64,000 nucleotides of DNA from Aplysia californica (taxonomy: Eukaryota > Mollusca > Gastropoda > Aplysiida > Aplysiidae), in the NCBI RefSeq assembly GCF_000002075.1, contig NW_004797885.1, positions 117,229 through 181,228 on the forward strand, given 5' to 3'. Below the pieces are notes generated by a model that worked only from the letters and a program-made list of their open reading frames with translations, was not told where the DNA came from and did no database searches. A program made the position numbers and the translations under genes. This document shows, in pieces, positions 1-44,000 of the stretch. Every line of letters starts with the position of its first letter. Positions within the stretch are counted from its first letter, which is position 1.

Positions 1-31587
<31,587 letters not shown>

Positions 31588-31909
31588 AGATTGATGTGAC
31601 CATCGTGGTGAAGAGACACATCAGGGAACACTTTTTGTTGAACAGTATCTAGATTTTTTTCAAGCTGATGAATTCTACCCAATGCAGTGGTCGCTACTGA
31701 GATTATTTTTGTGCTTTTTTTTTTTTCATGGACAGGACTTTATAGATTTTCCAATTCACTCCTGTATTTTGAAGGTGCGTTTGTATCCTCTTTTATGCAC
31801 TCACCCAAAAAGCATGCAATATTGATGTTGCACAGAACTGAACGACATAAAAGTGATATATCATCAGCATCATTATACAGTAGCCCAAATCAGTTTGGGG
31901 GGATTTGCA

Positions 31910-31915
31910 AATAAA
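31910..31915 (+). terminator. candidate poly(A) signal of the LRRK2-like gene
   Basis: AATAAA 323 bases after the stop codon. It is the first canonical signal downstream, so it is the default 3' end. Confidence 0.5.
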
Positions 31916-32856
31916 GCTGTGATTTGAGTCACGACATCAAGGGGCCGTTATTTGAGTAACAGCATCAAGGGGCATTTTACAACTTAATACTTTTGTATTG
32001 TTTCATTATTTGCTATCTAGTTTTATATTGAAAAAGATCACAAGTGCAAAAGTTATGGTACAATTACTATCTTTTTCTTTAATTTTGTTGAAATTACAAA
32101 AAAATGACTTGGGTACTTGTGGAATGATGCTGACAATTTATTATGTCTTGTTGAAAGTGATGTGTACAGTAGAAATATAGTTCATGTATAAACCACAGTA
32201 AGTGTTAGCCTTTTTCTTTATTGAGGAAAAACTTACAATCAATGACTTATAATCTCTTGTCCGTCAGGGATAATCATTTCTATGAAAAACGATAAACGAC
32301 CTGAACATGGTTCAGTATGGTTTTGCTAACAATGATCATAATTGTGATATCAGGAGGACTAGATACTTATGCTCTGTGTGGGCCCTTTCTAAACTTATCT
32401 TCAGTATTTTCGTTAATCAGGTGATATTACATCAAGGATAGAGAACCTAATTATCCTATCTGGAAACTCACAAATATTTAATTGAGAACTATGGGAAAAT
32501 GTTACTCGGGGCACTTCATTGTCAGTAAGATACTCCTGTAGCTAGATATATATGTAAATAGTCAAAACATGTTTAGTAAAAAAAATGTAATGTGAGTATT
32601 GTGAGACGCAGTATGGGCACTGATTTGGTTTCGCTTCCCTAAAAGTGTTCATTTTTTAGATAGTTAAGTCCCCTGTCCTTGTAAGGTTCTTGTGCAGTGT
32701 CTCTTTAGTCTTTTTGAGATGAAGGAGAGTTGTATGAGGCACCAGATCTTCTGGGTTATGGAATACTTTTTACCATAGGTGTTGTGTTCAGGATTTTTTT
32801 TTTCTTTTCTTAAGTTCTGCCCGTCAGAGATCACAAGTTTCCACAAGGAACACTTA

Positions 32857-33170
32857 TTAACCCTTCCAGCCCCATGCGCGTATATTTTCAGCAGCGCTTA
32901 TACCTCCCACTGTCCCAAGAGGATTCTCAGTTTCGGAGGTACCGAATTTGCGCATTTTTCGAAATTAGCGAACCTAATTAACTTTAATTTTCATATTTTT
33001 TCATTTACCTTTAGACATTGTTATGCATTATTATTTTATTATATCTAAACCTCATTACAAAGATTCCGCATCACTTTTTAGACTGCATGCCTTTTTTTCT
33101 GAAATACTGCTGTATTGGCTGGGGCTGGGGTTAGGGAGTGGACAAAAATGGCTGTGGCTAGAAGGGTTAA
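32857..33170. mobile_element. TTAA-bounded MITE 4
   Basis: TTAACCCTTCCAGCC faces GGCTAGAAGGGTTAA: 15-bp inverted ends with one mismatch. 314 bp, no coding. The TTAACCC ends resemble piggyBac termini. Confidence 0.75.
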
Positions 33171-33885
33171 CATTACTACAGTGCACTACAGTGCCAGTAT
33201 ATGTATAGTTCTGATGTTCTTGAACACTGCTTGTTTCAAGACTTTGTTGTTGTTGTTGCTTTCTTTGCTATTTATTTATCCATTTATGATCCATGAAGTA
33301 TTTTTTTGCTTGTGTCCTTGTTGGGTTTTTTTACTTGAGGATGTTCTGTTACTTTCATTTGGGAATTTTGCTGACATTTGTTTGACTTTAGCTCAATAAC
33401 TAAAAAAGGTCTGATACTGATATCGCAATGATGGAGAATATTAATTATTATGTCATTTTCTCCTACATTGATCTAACTACCGTCAGCTTGGGATCCCAAC
33501 TTACAAATTATACTACTTCACACAATCATCACTTTTGCAATACATATGTATATCAGCAGGGATGGCCTTTCTTTGGATGTTTTCTGCACTCATTTTTTAA
33601 ATCATCACCGAGTTGAAAAAATCAATAAGTTCTGTTTTAAATTTGTTATTCATATGCCATGGTCAAAGTTGAAGTCGCGTGTGCCTCGCTTCTTGTGCAA
33701 AGAACCCGCTGGATTTTTTTATCAGTGTAAAAGTGAAAGCCTTTTATTATGACTTCTACCTGCTCAGTTTCTGGTACTTGTTTAATCTTTCCCTGCTTTT
33801 AAAGGCTTCATATCTATTCAAGAGGCTCCTCTGGCTACCCTCAGCGTTGCTGGTTACAATCTCATGCTGCATCAAAAGACAAGCT

Positions 33886-34155
33886 TTGAGTCACACAGTA
33901 CATTATTCACAATGAGTCATGCGGTACATTATTCACAATGAGTCACACAATACATTATTCACAATGAGTCACAATAGTCACACGGTACATTATTCACAAT
34001 GAGTCACACAGTTTATTATTCACAATGAGTCACACAGTAGGCTACATTATTTACAATGAGTCACACAGTAGGCTACATTATTCACAATGAGTCACACAGT
34101 ACATGATTCACAATGAGTTGCACAGCATAATTCTCGCTACGAGTCACACAGCACA
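33886..34155. repeat. 26-bp minisatellite, about nine copies
   Basis: The unit is GAGTCACACAGTACATTATT plus CACAAT, with substitutions and small indels between copies. It lies downstream of the LRRK2-like gene. Confidence 0.9.
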
Positions 34156-35466
34156 AGTCTTTCTCTTGCACGTTTGATCGCTTCTGGTATAAGCAGAAAA
34201 GATTATACAACTCATAATTTGTTCAGCTCTTTCTGAATAACATATTTTTTACTGTTAGGAAATTTTTACTCTGTATTTTTGGAAAATATTATTTATGTTT
34301 CATATTGTTTAAAGAGGGGTGTTCACACGTACTATACTATGCTGATGTTTCTCTGGGTTTATAGGCATGCTATGTTCATGTTACAACTGATGTTTCATTA
34401 CAACACAGGCCGTAAAACCATACTGTACTAGATTGTTTTACGACTTCTCTAACCCTGCTTTACATCTCTATATATCCTTCTTGTAGAACAACTTAGCACA
34501 ATCAGTCGCTGTGAATTTTCTCCGTGTGTAATTGAACTTTCATGAAACATGAACTTTATGAAAATGTACACAATATCAGTACGCAATGTTTGTGCAATAA
34601 GAATTTTAAAGGAAGCATCATACGTTTGTGAACATAATGTAATGTTTAGAGCTACTTTCATAAAATGGGCTTGCCTATTATTCGGGGGGGTTTTCCCCAG
34701 ATATTGACATATGCCTTAGGCAGTGGGAATATATTATTGGAAAAAAAAACCCTGCTTTCAGCAGTTAGTAAAAACACAAAAAAGACAAATTTTCTCCATC
34801 AGAGTAAAGTTTAACCTATTTGGTGTCCATAACCAGGATAGAGCGGTGCTTGTTTGGACACAGCAGAAGTTTCAGCTGAAGGCTGCGCATTTACATGGAT
34901 GGACACATGCCCCCCCCCCCCCCCCCCCCACAGGAGCCCCACCCAGTGAAACCAATAACTGATTGATTTTGCTTACTTTGTAACGCTGTCAGTATTTAGG
35001 TTTTGATTCAAGCTGTGATTTAGCTGTAGAACTGGTGATGAAACTGCTTCACACATTATCATTACCAAAGTGCAAAGATCACGCGAAGTCCAAGTGCTAA
35101 AGGAAGAAAGGAAGGGAGACAGACACCCAAAGAAAGAGAGTGTGAAAGGGAAAAGGAGAGAGAAAGAGAGAAATTGACCGTCTGGATTTGTGTGAGTGCA
35201 TGTGCTTTTCTTCATACGCAAGAGTATTAAATCTATCATCGTGATATTACTTACTGCTAAAAATGTACCAATATTGAGCAACAGTTCAAATTCTGCTAAA
35301 TGTTTTATTGTTCGTTTGTTTGACATGTGCACAAGAAATATGCATGTATAGAAATATGGAACAACTGAGAGTGAGGGCTGCCTTTTGAGAGTATTATGTG
35401 TAGCATGCACGGATGGAGTATATGGTCTGTCAAAAGATTTTATTTTCCCAATTATGAACAAAATGT

Positions 35467-35898
35467 GAGACATCATAGTGAAATCGGGCTCTCATCAAAA
35501 TAATTAAATCAAAGAAACAGACATTTTCCCACTGATTTAGCCATTTTTAGAGAAATTTTTTTGTTTCGGCCAAACACCTTTTGTCTATTAAGAAATACAT
35601 TTTTCTGTGGATTCTACCGAAACGGCCGATTAAATACTCAAAAACTGTAAATTTGCATTTTCCAAAGACTCTCATGCTATTGAAATCACCAAACTTTTAT
35701 AGCCGTTCTCTCGCTAATTTTACCACTGAAACCAGGCAACTCCACCTCCTACTTTAGCAAATATCTCGACTTCTCTTCAAGATAGATGGGTATTTTTTTT
35801 CCATCAAAAGATAGGTAAATGAACAAGTTTTAAGGTGATAGCAATAACTCTATATGCCCAAACATTGACGAGCGCCCTATTCCACCACTTCGTGTCTC
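35467..35898. mobile_element. MITE family M1, intact copy with 6-bp target duplication
   Basis: 432 bp flanked by AAATGT on both sides (35461-35466, 35899-35904). The ends are imperfect inverted repeats: GAGACATCATAGTGAAATCG on the left and, reversed, GAGACACGAAGTGGTGGAAT. The internal sequence is shared with 55915-56713 and 59788-63351. No coding. Confidence 0.85.
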
Positions 35899-36715
35899 AA
35901 ATGTCTGTATCCTAGGTGCTGTTGTACTTACAGGTCTCATCAACCTTATTCTACAGCTGGTTCCCAAAGGGACATATATATGGCCTTTGATAGGCCTACA
36001 GTCAAAATTAAATTTTCAATACTCTCTGACACTAAGCTCACCTGTAGGTTGTTGTGAGCTGAGCTGATAATGTACATTTTGGGTACAGTTAAAAAGAAGC
36101 GCATCAACGCAATAAGGGGTAAATAGTGCAGGGAAGACAGATGAACAGAAACAGCAGAGGGACTTTTTGATTTGGCATCTTCCTCCTTTCATGGGTATCT
36201 CTGCTGAGCTTGTGTATCTGTATATATATAGTTGGGGGACACCTGTTGGATGGTAGGCAAACTCGTTCTTTCTCATCCCAATCCCAACATGATTTTACTA
36301 TCTATGAGGCTGCCCACCCATTGACCTCAGAAAGCAACAGAACAGAACGCAATTTTTCCATCATTACCTGTAACGGTCATTTCTGTGTCCACATATCAGA
36401 CAAAAGACAACCACAGCAATAAATATAATAGGTTGTATATCACATGTGCAGTTCTTTCTATTGTCAGTCAGAAAGGGGAGATTTCTTTCCAAAACATGTT
36501 CACTCTTCCAATACGCAAAATCACTTTTCAATGAGAGAATGTGTATGTGCAGTATTTCATGCGTGTGAGAGACACACAAAGACACATATAAAGAGAGGTG
36601 ATAGAGAGAGAGAGAATAGAAAAAGAGAGCACCGACTTAATGTTGTGTGTCGGCTCCCATAGACTTACAATAATGGACAAGAACAGATTCAGGTGGAACT
36701 TTTTAAGACCCAAAT

Positions 36716-36865
36716 AGTGCGTGGTCTGTGGACAGGCAGCCTTAAAAGGACAGTTGTTGTTATTGTTGTTATCGATCCAGGCCTTAAGGACAGAAACTGA
36801 CAGATTCTAACAAAAAAATTTCCTATCTAAAATGAGCGTGGTCTATGGGCTGGCAGCCTTATCCT
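36716..36865. repeat. duplicated segment with LINE-tail-like sequence
   Basis: GTGCGTGGTCTGTGGACAGG and GAGCGTGGTCTATGGGCTGG, each followed by CAGCCTTA, lie about 120 bp apart. Between them is TGTTATTGTTGTTATCGATC, which also ends the LINE relic at 43.9 kb. Confidence 0.5.
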
Positions 36866-37418
36866 ACATTTTCATGCCAATTTACAATTCTATTATGACA
36901 CAGACAAAACAAAGTTGATCCTGGATGATCAAATTACACTATATAATCTGTCTAGTGTGAAAAGTCTGTCCATAACAATTGCCAAAAATATGTTTTTTCT
37001 GCAAAAATCAGGAAGCATGAAACAAGTGTGCAGCTTCACTCAAAACCAACTTTGTAATCCCTGCAGGTTTGCGATGTGTAAATCTGATTTTAATACACTC
37101 CACTATATTTATAAAAAAAATTTCTTTACCACAAAGAGTTTACAATACTGTCTTCTTTCTCTTTTTTTTTTTTCTGTTCCTCTCATACATTGCACTGCTG
37201 TATTTGAATGTCTGTGATGAAGTAATTGCTGTAAAAATTGCTGATTTGTATTATTGTATGTACCAGTTACCCAACGGTTTATTCAAGAAACCTGTAGCCC
37301 ACAAAATTATACCTTGACAGGAGAATGGAAAAGTTGAGAAGTATTTTCGTCTCATCTGAAGAAATTTAAGGCAAGTTTTACACTAATTGTCCATTATAAC
37401 AGTTCATATTTAAACCAG

Positions 37419-37576
37419 TTAACACTTTGCAGTCACTTGGGCCGGTGAAAATTATTCGTTCCGGTCACCTGGTGCAGTGCGGCGCCAGGCCCAAGAAGTC
37501 TGTTGTAGTCGCTCTCCTGGCTGGGTGACCAGATGGGGTATTTTGTACTGCTGGCAGCGTGACTGCAAAGTGTTAA
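37419..37576. mobile_element. TTAA-bounded MITE 5
   Basis: TTAACACTTTGCAGTCAC faces GTGACTGCAAAGTGTTAA: 18-bp perfect inverted ends including the TTAA. 158 bp, the best-preserved of the TTAA set. Confidence 0.9.
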
Positions 37577-37989
37577 AGACGTGACGGAGAAGTAATTGCC
37601 GAATCGAACAGATGAAAATTTGTGGAAGGTGAAAAGCAGATTTCTTGAACTATACCGTTGAACTTCGTCTTTAAACAATTTTACGACGTTATTGTAAGAG
37701 TCCAGTGCTTATTGATCAAACACCTGTCGAAAACTACAGGGGAAAAAACTGGTGATGTCATATTTTTCTACAAACTGAAATTTTAGACTTCCTGTTTCTT
37801 TCATGTGTATAATTTTTTAAACTGTTTTTGTTCTATCGTTGAAATATTCACTTAGTGGTTTTTTAGACAAGAGTCATTTTTATATTGTTTTCATTGTTGC
37901 ATCGTGAAGACTTGAAGAAGACGACTATGATTTTGACATCACCAGTTGTTTCTTCTGTAGCCTTCAATTGTAATATTATGTTATGAGGA

Positions 37990-37995
37990 AATAAA
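37990..37995 (+). terminator. distal + strand poly(A) signal candidate
   Basis: AATAAA in gaaataaatg, 54 bases before the opposing RPUSD3 signal. It could end a long LRRK2-like 3' UTR form. Confidence 0.3.
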
Positions 37996-38048
37996 TGTGC
38001 CACAAAGAACAATCACTGAAAAGACTTGATGGTTTTGATGTTTCTTTC

Positions 38049-38054
38049 TTTATT
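38049..38054 (-). terminator. RPUSD3 poly(A) signal
   Basis: AATAAA on the - strand starts ten bases after the RPUSD3 stop codon. This predicts an exceptionally short 3' UTR of about 30-40 bases. Confidence 0.65.
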
Positions 38055-38063
38055 ATGCTATTG

Positions 38064-41000
38064 TCAAGAGTGGTGAAATAGTTTCTCGCTGAAGAGGCCG
38101 AGACACTTGAGGGTGGACAGGAAGTGTGAGGGGGGTGTGGCAGTGATGGCGAGAGGCGCAGCCGCTCTGCGTGGGAACTGGGTCAGATTGACTTGGTGCC
38201 GGTGGAGAAACAGGCGAGATCGGTCAACTGGTGAGAGGCTGAGGTCGGAGGTCAGGCAGGCCTGTAGTTTGGCTGGAAGTCTCTAGTGAAGCAGAAGACA
38301 AAAAGAGGATTGCACGGAATGAGCTTCATATATATGGATGAGCTATAACCCCAGGGGTTAAAAAGTCACAGTAACTTCTATTAATAAAGTAATATTTAAT
38401 CATGTATAAACACACTCAGTCAAAAAAATCTGTACAGGTTTGATGCCCCTTTCAACATTGTAAAAAGAATTGACCTCCAAATTTAACATCCATCTCTAAT
38501 GGGACTTTTTCATAGTAAGTCCAATGCTGTACCACGTAACAAGTAAGCACAGGGCACAAGAATGCATTTTTTTAAAAGTCATCTCACTATCCCAAAACTA
38601 AGTCACAAGTGTGCCCCAAAATTGGGATTGCGTTTCGGAGAATGTTTTGCCTGCCATTGCCTTATACAATCGCAGCACTTGCTTTTTTAGTGCCTCATGA
38701 TCAATGAGGAGACTTCGGTAGAGCTTTTTTGAGAGGTCATCAAGTCATGTGAGGACAACAGCAGGGTTTGCTGTTTTCAGAGGTAGATTATTTGTTCTCA
38801 ATAATCAACCCAATTTTTACTAATTTTTGACAGGAGGCTTTATTCCCAACCCCCTGTCCTCTCCTTCCCCCCATCCCTTTTCCTCTTTAAAATACTAGTG
38901 ACTTTTGGACAGCAAGTTAATTAAGAAAAATTACATAAGCATATTTAATATATCAGTGCAGTACATATACACTAAAAGGTGACTTCAAGGTATATCCAAC
39001 TGTAGGAAATTAGTGAGGTATTGGCAGGTTTGAATCCATGAGTCTACTTTTTGCCTTTTAAAATCTAGTCATGTTTCTTGAGTTGAAAAGGTCAAATAAT
39101 TATTATAAAGAAATTATATATATATATATCTCGTATATACCTGTGGACCGGGAGGAGCGGCGAGTGGACTGGTGGGGAAGGGTGCCCCCATCACAGTGTG
39201 TGTGCGGGCAGAGTACTTGGTGTCTCCCAGCACGGGGCTCAGGTAGTAGCTCAAGATGGCCTCCAAAGCCCCCCACTTGTCTGATGGGAATACACAAATA
39301 ATAATAATAGTATTAAATAGCATTTGTATAGCGCATATCCCCACTCGAAAGCAAGCTCTATGCGCTTTACACTATATTATTACCCCCAGCAGACCACAGA
39401 ACACTCAGAAACATTCTCAGCTTCCCGGGAAGCATACAGTGCAAGCAGTTGGTTAAGTGCTCAAAGACTAAGAAACTGGCCAGATCTTTCACTGTCTATA
39501 GCTGGGTACCCATTCTCACCTGGGTGAAGTGGGGAAATTCGTGTAAAGTGCCTTTCCCAAGGACACAACGTCGGGCCCATGGCTCGAATCCCCGAACCTG
39601 CAATCTCACGATTACGAGTCCGGTAGCCTAACCACTAGACTACCGACGCCACAAACAAAAACAGTGCTTTTGTAGCAGCCATTGTTAAAAGTGGGTGAGT
39701 GACAGGCGCTCTGGTGAGGCTTGCTTTTTTTTCAAACATCTACCTTCCTTAACCCTATCCGTATAGTGCCCTGGAGTCATTTTGTACCCCCAGGGTTGTA
39801 TTCTTCACATTTTAGAATATTTCTAAAGCTAAGATCTCTTTGAACCTTTCAATATTTCCCAAAAAATAATTTTGACAGACTACTATGCAAAGCGTACGGA
39901 TCGGATTAACGAGTAAATTTCGTCTTTGGAAAGTGGTGTCACCGAGTTCCCCACGTCGTATGGATACGATAGCAAAACAAGATGTACAGATAGGGTTAAC
40001 ATATCTCTTGTCAATCATTTTTTTGTATGTTACTTTCTAGTAAGACCTCTAATCTTTGGCACTTACCATGACCTTTTTGTGTTGTGTAAGCTGTAAAACT
40101 CTTAGAAGAACTAAACTAGGACTGTTGTTGACAGATAAAAGAGAAAACTACTTGATCCATTCCTGGAGGCAGCGCTGTTGTATTATTACAAGCGTGATTA
40201 TACAAATTAAATATAAATTGATGATAATTTCAGAGAGAAGCATGTTTGAGCTGGTTGCTGTGGAGAAGCACCTACTTACTAAGCCAGTGTTAAAGCTAAT
40301 GTAGATTCCTGGCCTGTGACAACAAATTTAAATCATAAATATTTCAAAAAGAAAAAGAAAGAAAAGACATTGATCCTTGCTAAGAGATTTGTTTCTCGAA
40401 ATAAATGCATATCAATAGCATAACGTCACAAGCAGAAAAAATGCATGACCTAACCTTGACCGAGGATTAAGTTTGTCTTGATCAAGGGCACACCCTGTGG
40501 CCACCCAACTACCCACAATTTCCAGTTGAGTAGGCCAGTGAAAACTACAAAAGAAGTAGTCATTCTTGCACACATCTCAGACATCAGACATCTATTACAC
40601 AAATTTTCTCAAAATTTCCGCCACACAGAAGAAAAAGTAAAAAAAAAGAAAAAAGCATCACAGCTCACCTTTGTTCACAGTGACCCTAACCAGGGCAGCT
40701 CCAAGGTCTGAATTTATAGCCAGAGGCTCAACTGTGTGGGGCAGAAGCATCATCTTTCCATCTTTACGAGCAGACTGGCTGCCTTTCTCATGGATCACAC
40801 TCTGGAAAGGAAATCAACACTAGACAGGAGACTGCATCATGCTGTAAGTGTATGCAGACTTTTGTTTCCATAGTGTAGCCATTATTATTTTACCCTCAGG
40901 GCGAAACGTTGAACTTTACAGTGTTTTATTGAAATTCTGCAGTCTTCACTAATTTTTCGCCTTTTTAAAATCTTTGAGCTTACAATCAGACATGAGACTG

Positions 41001-44000
41001 AGGTGACATCTTTGCAAACTTTTGAGGTGAAGTGCAGATGTTGGACAGTGAGTGCTCACCTGCCGATACCTTGAGAGAAGAGGAAGATGAATTAACTCAC
41101 AAAACTAACATGTGATCATACATGAGAAACCGACTGAAAAAATAAAAACACTGAATCCGAGAGAGTTTAAAGGTAACCCTTCTCCTTTCAGCGCAGTACT
41201 TTCTTACTTCTCTAAAATAGCCCCCAGGTCTTGTGGGGCTGGTCTTTTAAGTAAAATTGCTCGACCCATCCCATATCTGAAACTGAAACAGTTATGAATA
41301 AGTTGGCCTTGAGCTAAGAATTTTTTTTAACGAAAAAATCCTTTTCAAGATTGTCACTTTCAAATGCCCATTTCTGGGACAGACTAGAATAAGAAAACCA
41401 AGGGCAATTCATCAATTATATTACAAAATTAGCAGGGAAATACTTTAAAAATAATTTTAGTTAAAGTTTTACTGCACTTGCAAAACAATAAGGTCATATA
41501 AGTGCCAAAGATTAGATGTGTTACAAGAGAGAAACAAACACAAAATAGAAAGAGGGGAGATAAAGACGATAGATGTCTGATAGGAAAGAAGGAGCAAACC
41601 ACACCAGAGCACCCGCCAACCACCTACCGGGAAATATTTTAAGAGAACAAGATCTTACCATTTCTAGTCCATGTAAAGATTCACGAGCAACACAACTATG
41701 GAGTGGTACACCATAAACACACTGAGGTATCCCCACTGTGATAGCACTGGGGGAAAAAGACATTAACCCCAGAGTAAGATTATAGTCATGGGATAATATC
41801 ATAATCATATTCATTTGAAATACTAAGAAACCCTTTGACATTTCTTAAAATACTCAACAATTTTACATATATCTGTTATGCTAAACAGAAAGAAAAAAAA
41901 CCCACAAAACAAAAGCACAAACAAAAATACAGAGGCACACTATAATCATAAACCAAGAAAAGTATAAAAAGCTGCGTTTATTCCACCTAACAAGCAGTTT
42001 CAAAAAGTCCTCTCATTCAACTTTTAACGAAGTACTATCAAGAGTAGAAACAAACTACAGAAAACGTTCCTACAACTAGAACCAATACAAAAATCACTTC
42101 AAACAGGGTTACTTGGTGACTTCTTTTAAATTTCAAAGGACAAGTTGCAACAACTGGCTCAATATTAACCTCCTCAACCCTCTCATCATGAAACAGAAGT
42201 ACTGAAAATAACTTAACTAGAAACTTTTACATCTGTGGAATTTTTAAACAGTGGTACATTATTAATAATCAATGAAAGCCCGTCAATTTCTTTCAATTCA
42301 ATAAACAGACATTGTACTTACAGATAAGACATGAACAGTACTTTCTGTGCTGCTGCCTTTGACAGAAATTTGTCCAAACTGGCCTTTGATTCACTTGTTT
42401 TACTGAGTAGCACAACACCGCTGTAGAAGCTGATTTAGAATCGAAACATTAAGCACAAATAAATCAGAAATTACAGAGACCAAATACATTTTCTACAGAA
42501 AGTGGCTGAACTGTTATTATCCCAGTAGGCCTTAGAGCATGCAGAACCATTCTCAGCTTCCTGGGAAGCAGCTGATTAAGCGCTCAAACACTATCAATCT
42601 CACTAGTTCTTTCTTTGTTTTTGTGCTGTGTATTTTCTTGAGCTTTTTGAACTATCATTTTGATGAGTCCAGAGCGCTGCGTTCTGTACCAATGGTACTA
42701 CCACGTGGATATGGAAATGATTCTGAGTCATCATAGAGACTCTATTCCTTTCCTTACTGAGTGTAATTCAAAGCAATCATACCAATGTCCTTGGAGACAG
42801 TTTGCCCACTTGCACAATGTGTAAACCTCTTCCTTCACATCATTATTGTGGAGACCACACAATTGTTACACTGACCTCTACAGTGACTACAGCGGCCATC
42901 ATCTTAGCCGTAACTCTTTCACTGCCTGGCCAGAGATTATCTTGGGCTCTTTGGAAGGATTATAAAACTACTCAGGCAATAAAATTGTTAAAGATAACTC
43001 ACTGCATAATGTGACAGTCATTGCACTACTTAGGAGTCTTTCACTAAAACACTGTAGCTTACAGGAAAAGAGACCTTGTCATTAAAAGTCAAAATAGAAA
43101 ATGATACACAGCAATACATTATTTGGTTTCTTAACAATACATAGTGAGAATCGAGAAGATCAATGTCTCGGAAGTCTGAAAGTTTCAAAACACAACAGAC
43201 TAGTGCAGGAAAAGTTTGTTAGCATATACAACCAAAGCATTCTTTAAGTAATTTTTAAAATATGAGACAATAGGATCTATAAATTCAAGGGTGCAAAAGA
43301 GGAAAAAAATCTATTTACACAAACAGTTAAATTATCTAAAATTGATCATGAAATTCATAATTGACAATACACATATCATATATTTACCTCTTTAAAGACA
43401 GACCAATTTCCAAGTCTGAACATCCAAAATTGACAGCCAAATCTGGTAAAAGTTGAGATACAGACTCTGTGGCAGTATCTGCATTGTCTTTAGAATCTTT
43501 TCTTTCTTCTTCTGCATAGTTGCTTTTCCCTGAACATAAAAGAAACCATTTCAAGAATCATTAAACAATCAAGGTGATTGACAAGTAATCCAGAACTAGG
43601 CATCATATTATTTGAACAAATAAGGCCACTTTGTCTTTGACAAGAAAAGAAAAAAAAACTTTATAAAAAGCCATATTAAGCATAGGCCTAAATATGAATT
43701 ATCATTCCCTTTCTTGACTCTAGACGGAGACATGAGTCATCACATTGAACATTTACATTTTCCCTCCATTCATAAAAATCAAAACCTTATCAAAAACTAT
43801 TAATTTGAAGTGACGAACAAAAAAACTATTTAAGAGGAGAAAAAGGTCAACAAGTATTCTACTATACCGGTAATAAAGAGGGCTTTGATATAGCGATTGC
43901 TGTTATTGTTGTTATTGATCCAGCAACAGCTGTGCTCTTGCCCTTTTGTTCAATGCCATGTAGTGACAAACTCAGGTTTGCTGCAGTTGCTAAATGTTCT

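Larger units (their letters stand above)
31588..37995 (+). other. LRRK2-like 3' UTR / 3' flank
   Basis: No gene is recognised here. The first AATAAA is at 31910-31915 and the last at 37990-37995. Either the 3' UTR ends early or a long form runs to 38 kb. The stretch holds two TTAA-bounded MITEs, a 26-bp minisatellite, a MITE with a perfect 6-bp target duplication, and a repeated segment at 36.7-36.9 kb. A 36.9-37.3 kb open stretch has no recognisable motif. Confidence 0.5.

Noticed and set aside
36915-37317. Open + strand frames as an unknown gene
   Set aside because: A+T-rich, no recognisable motif or plausible splice partners. The composition matches intergenic DNA.
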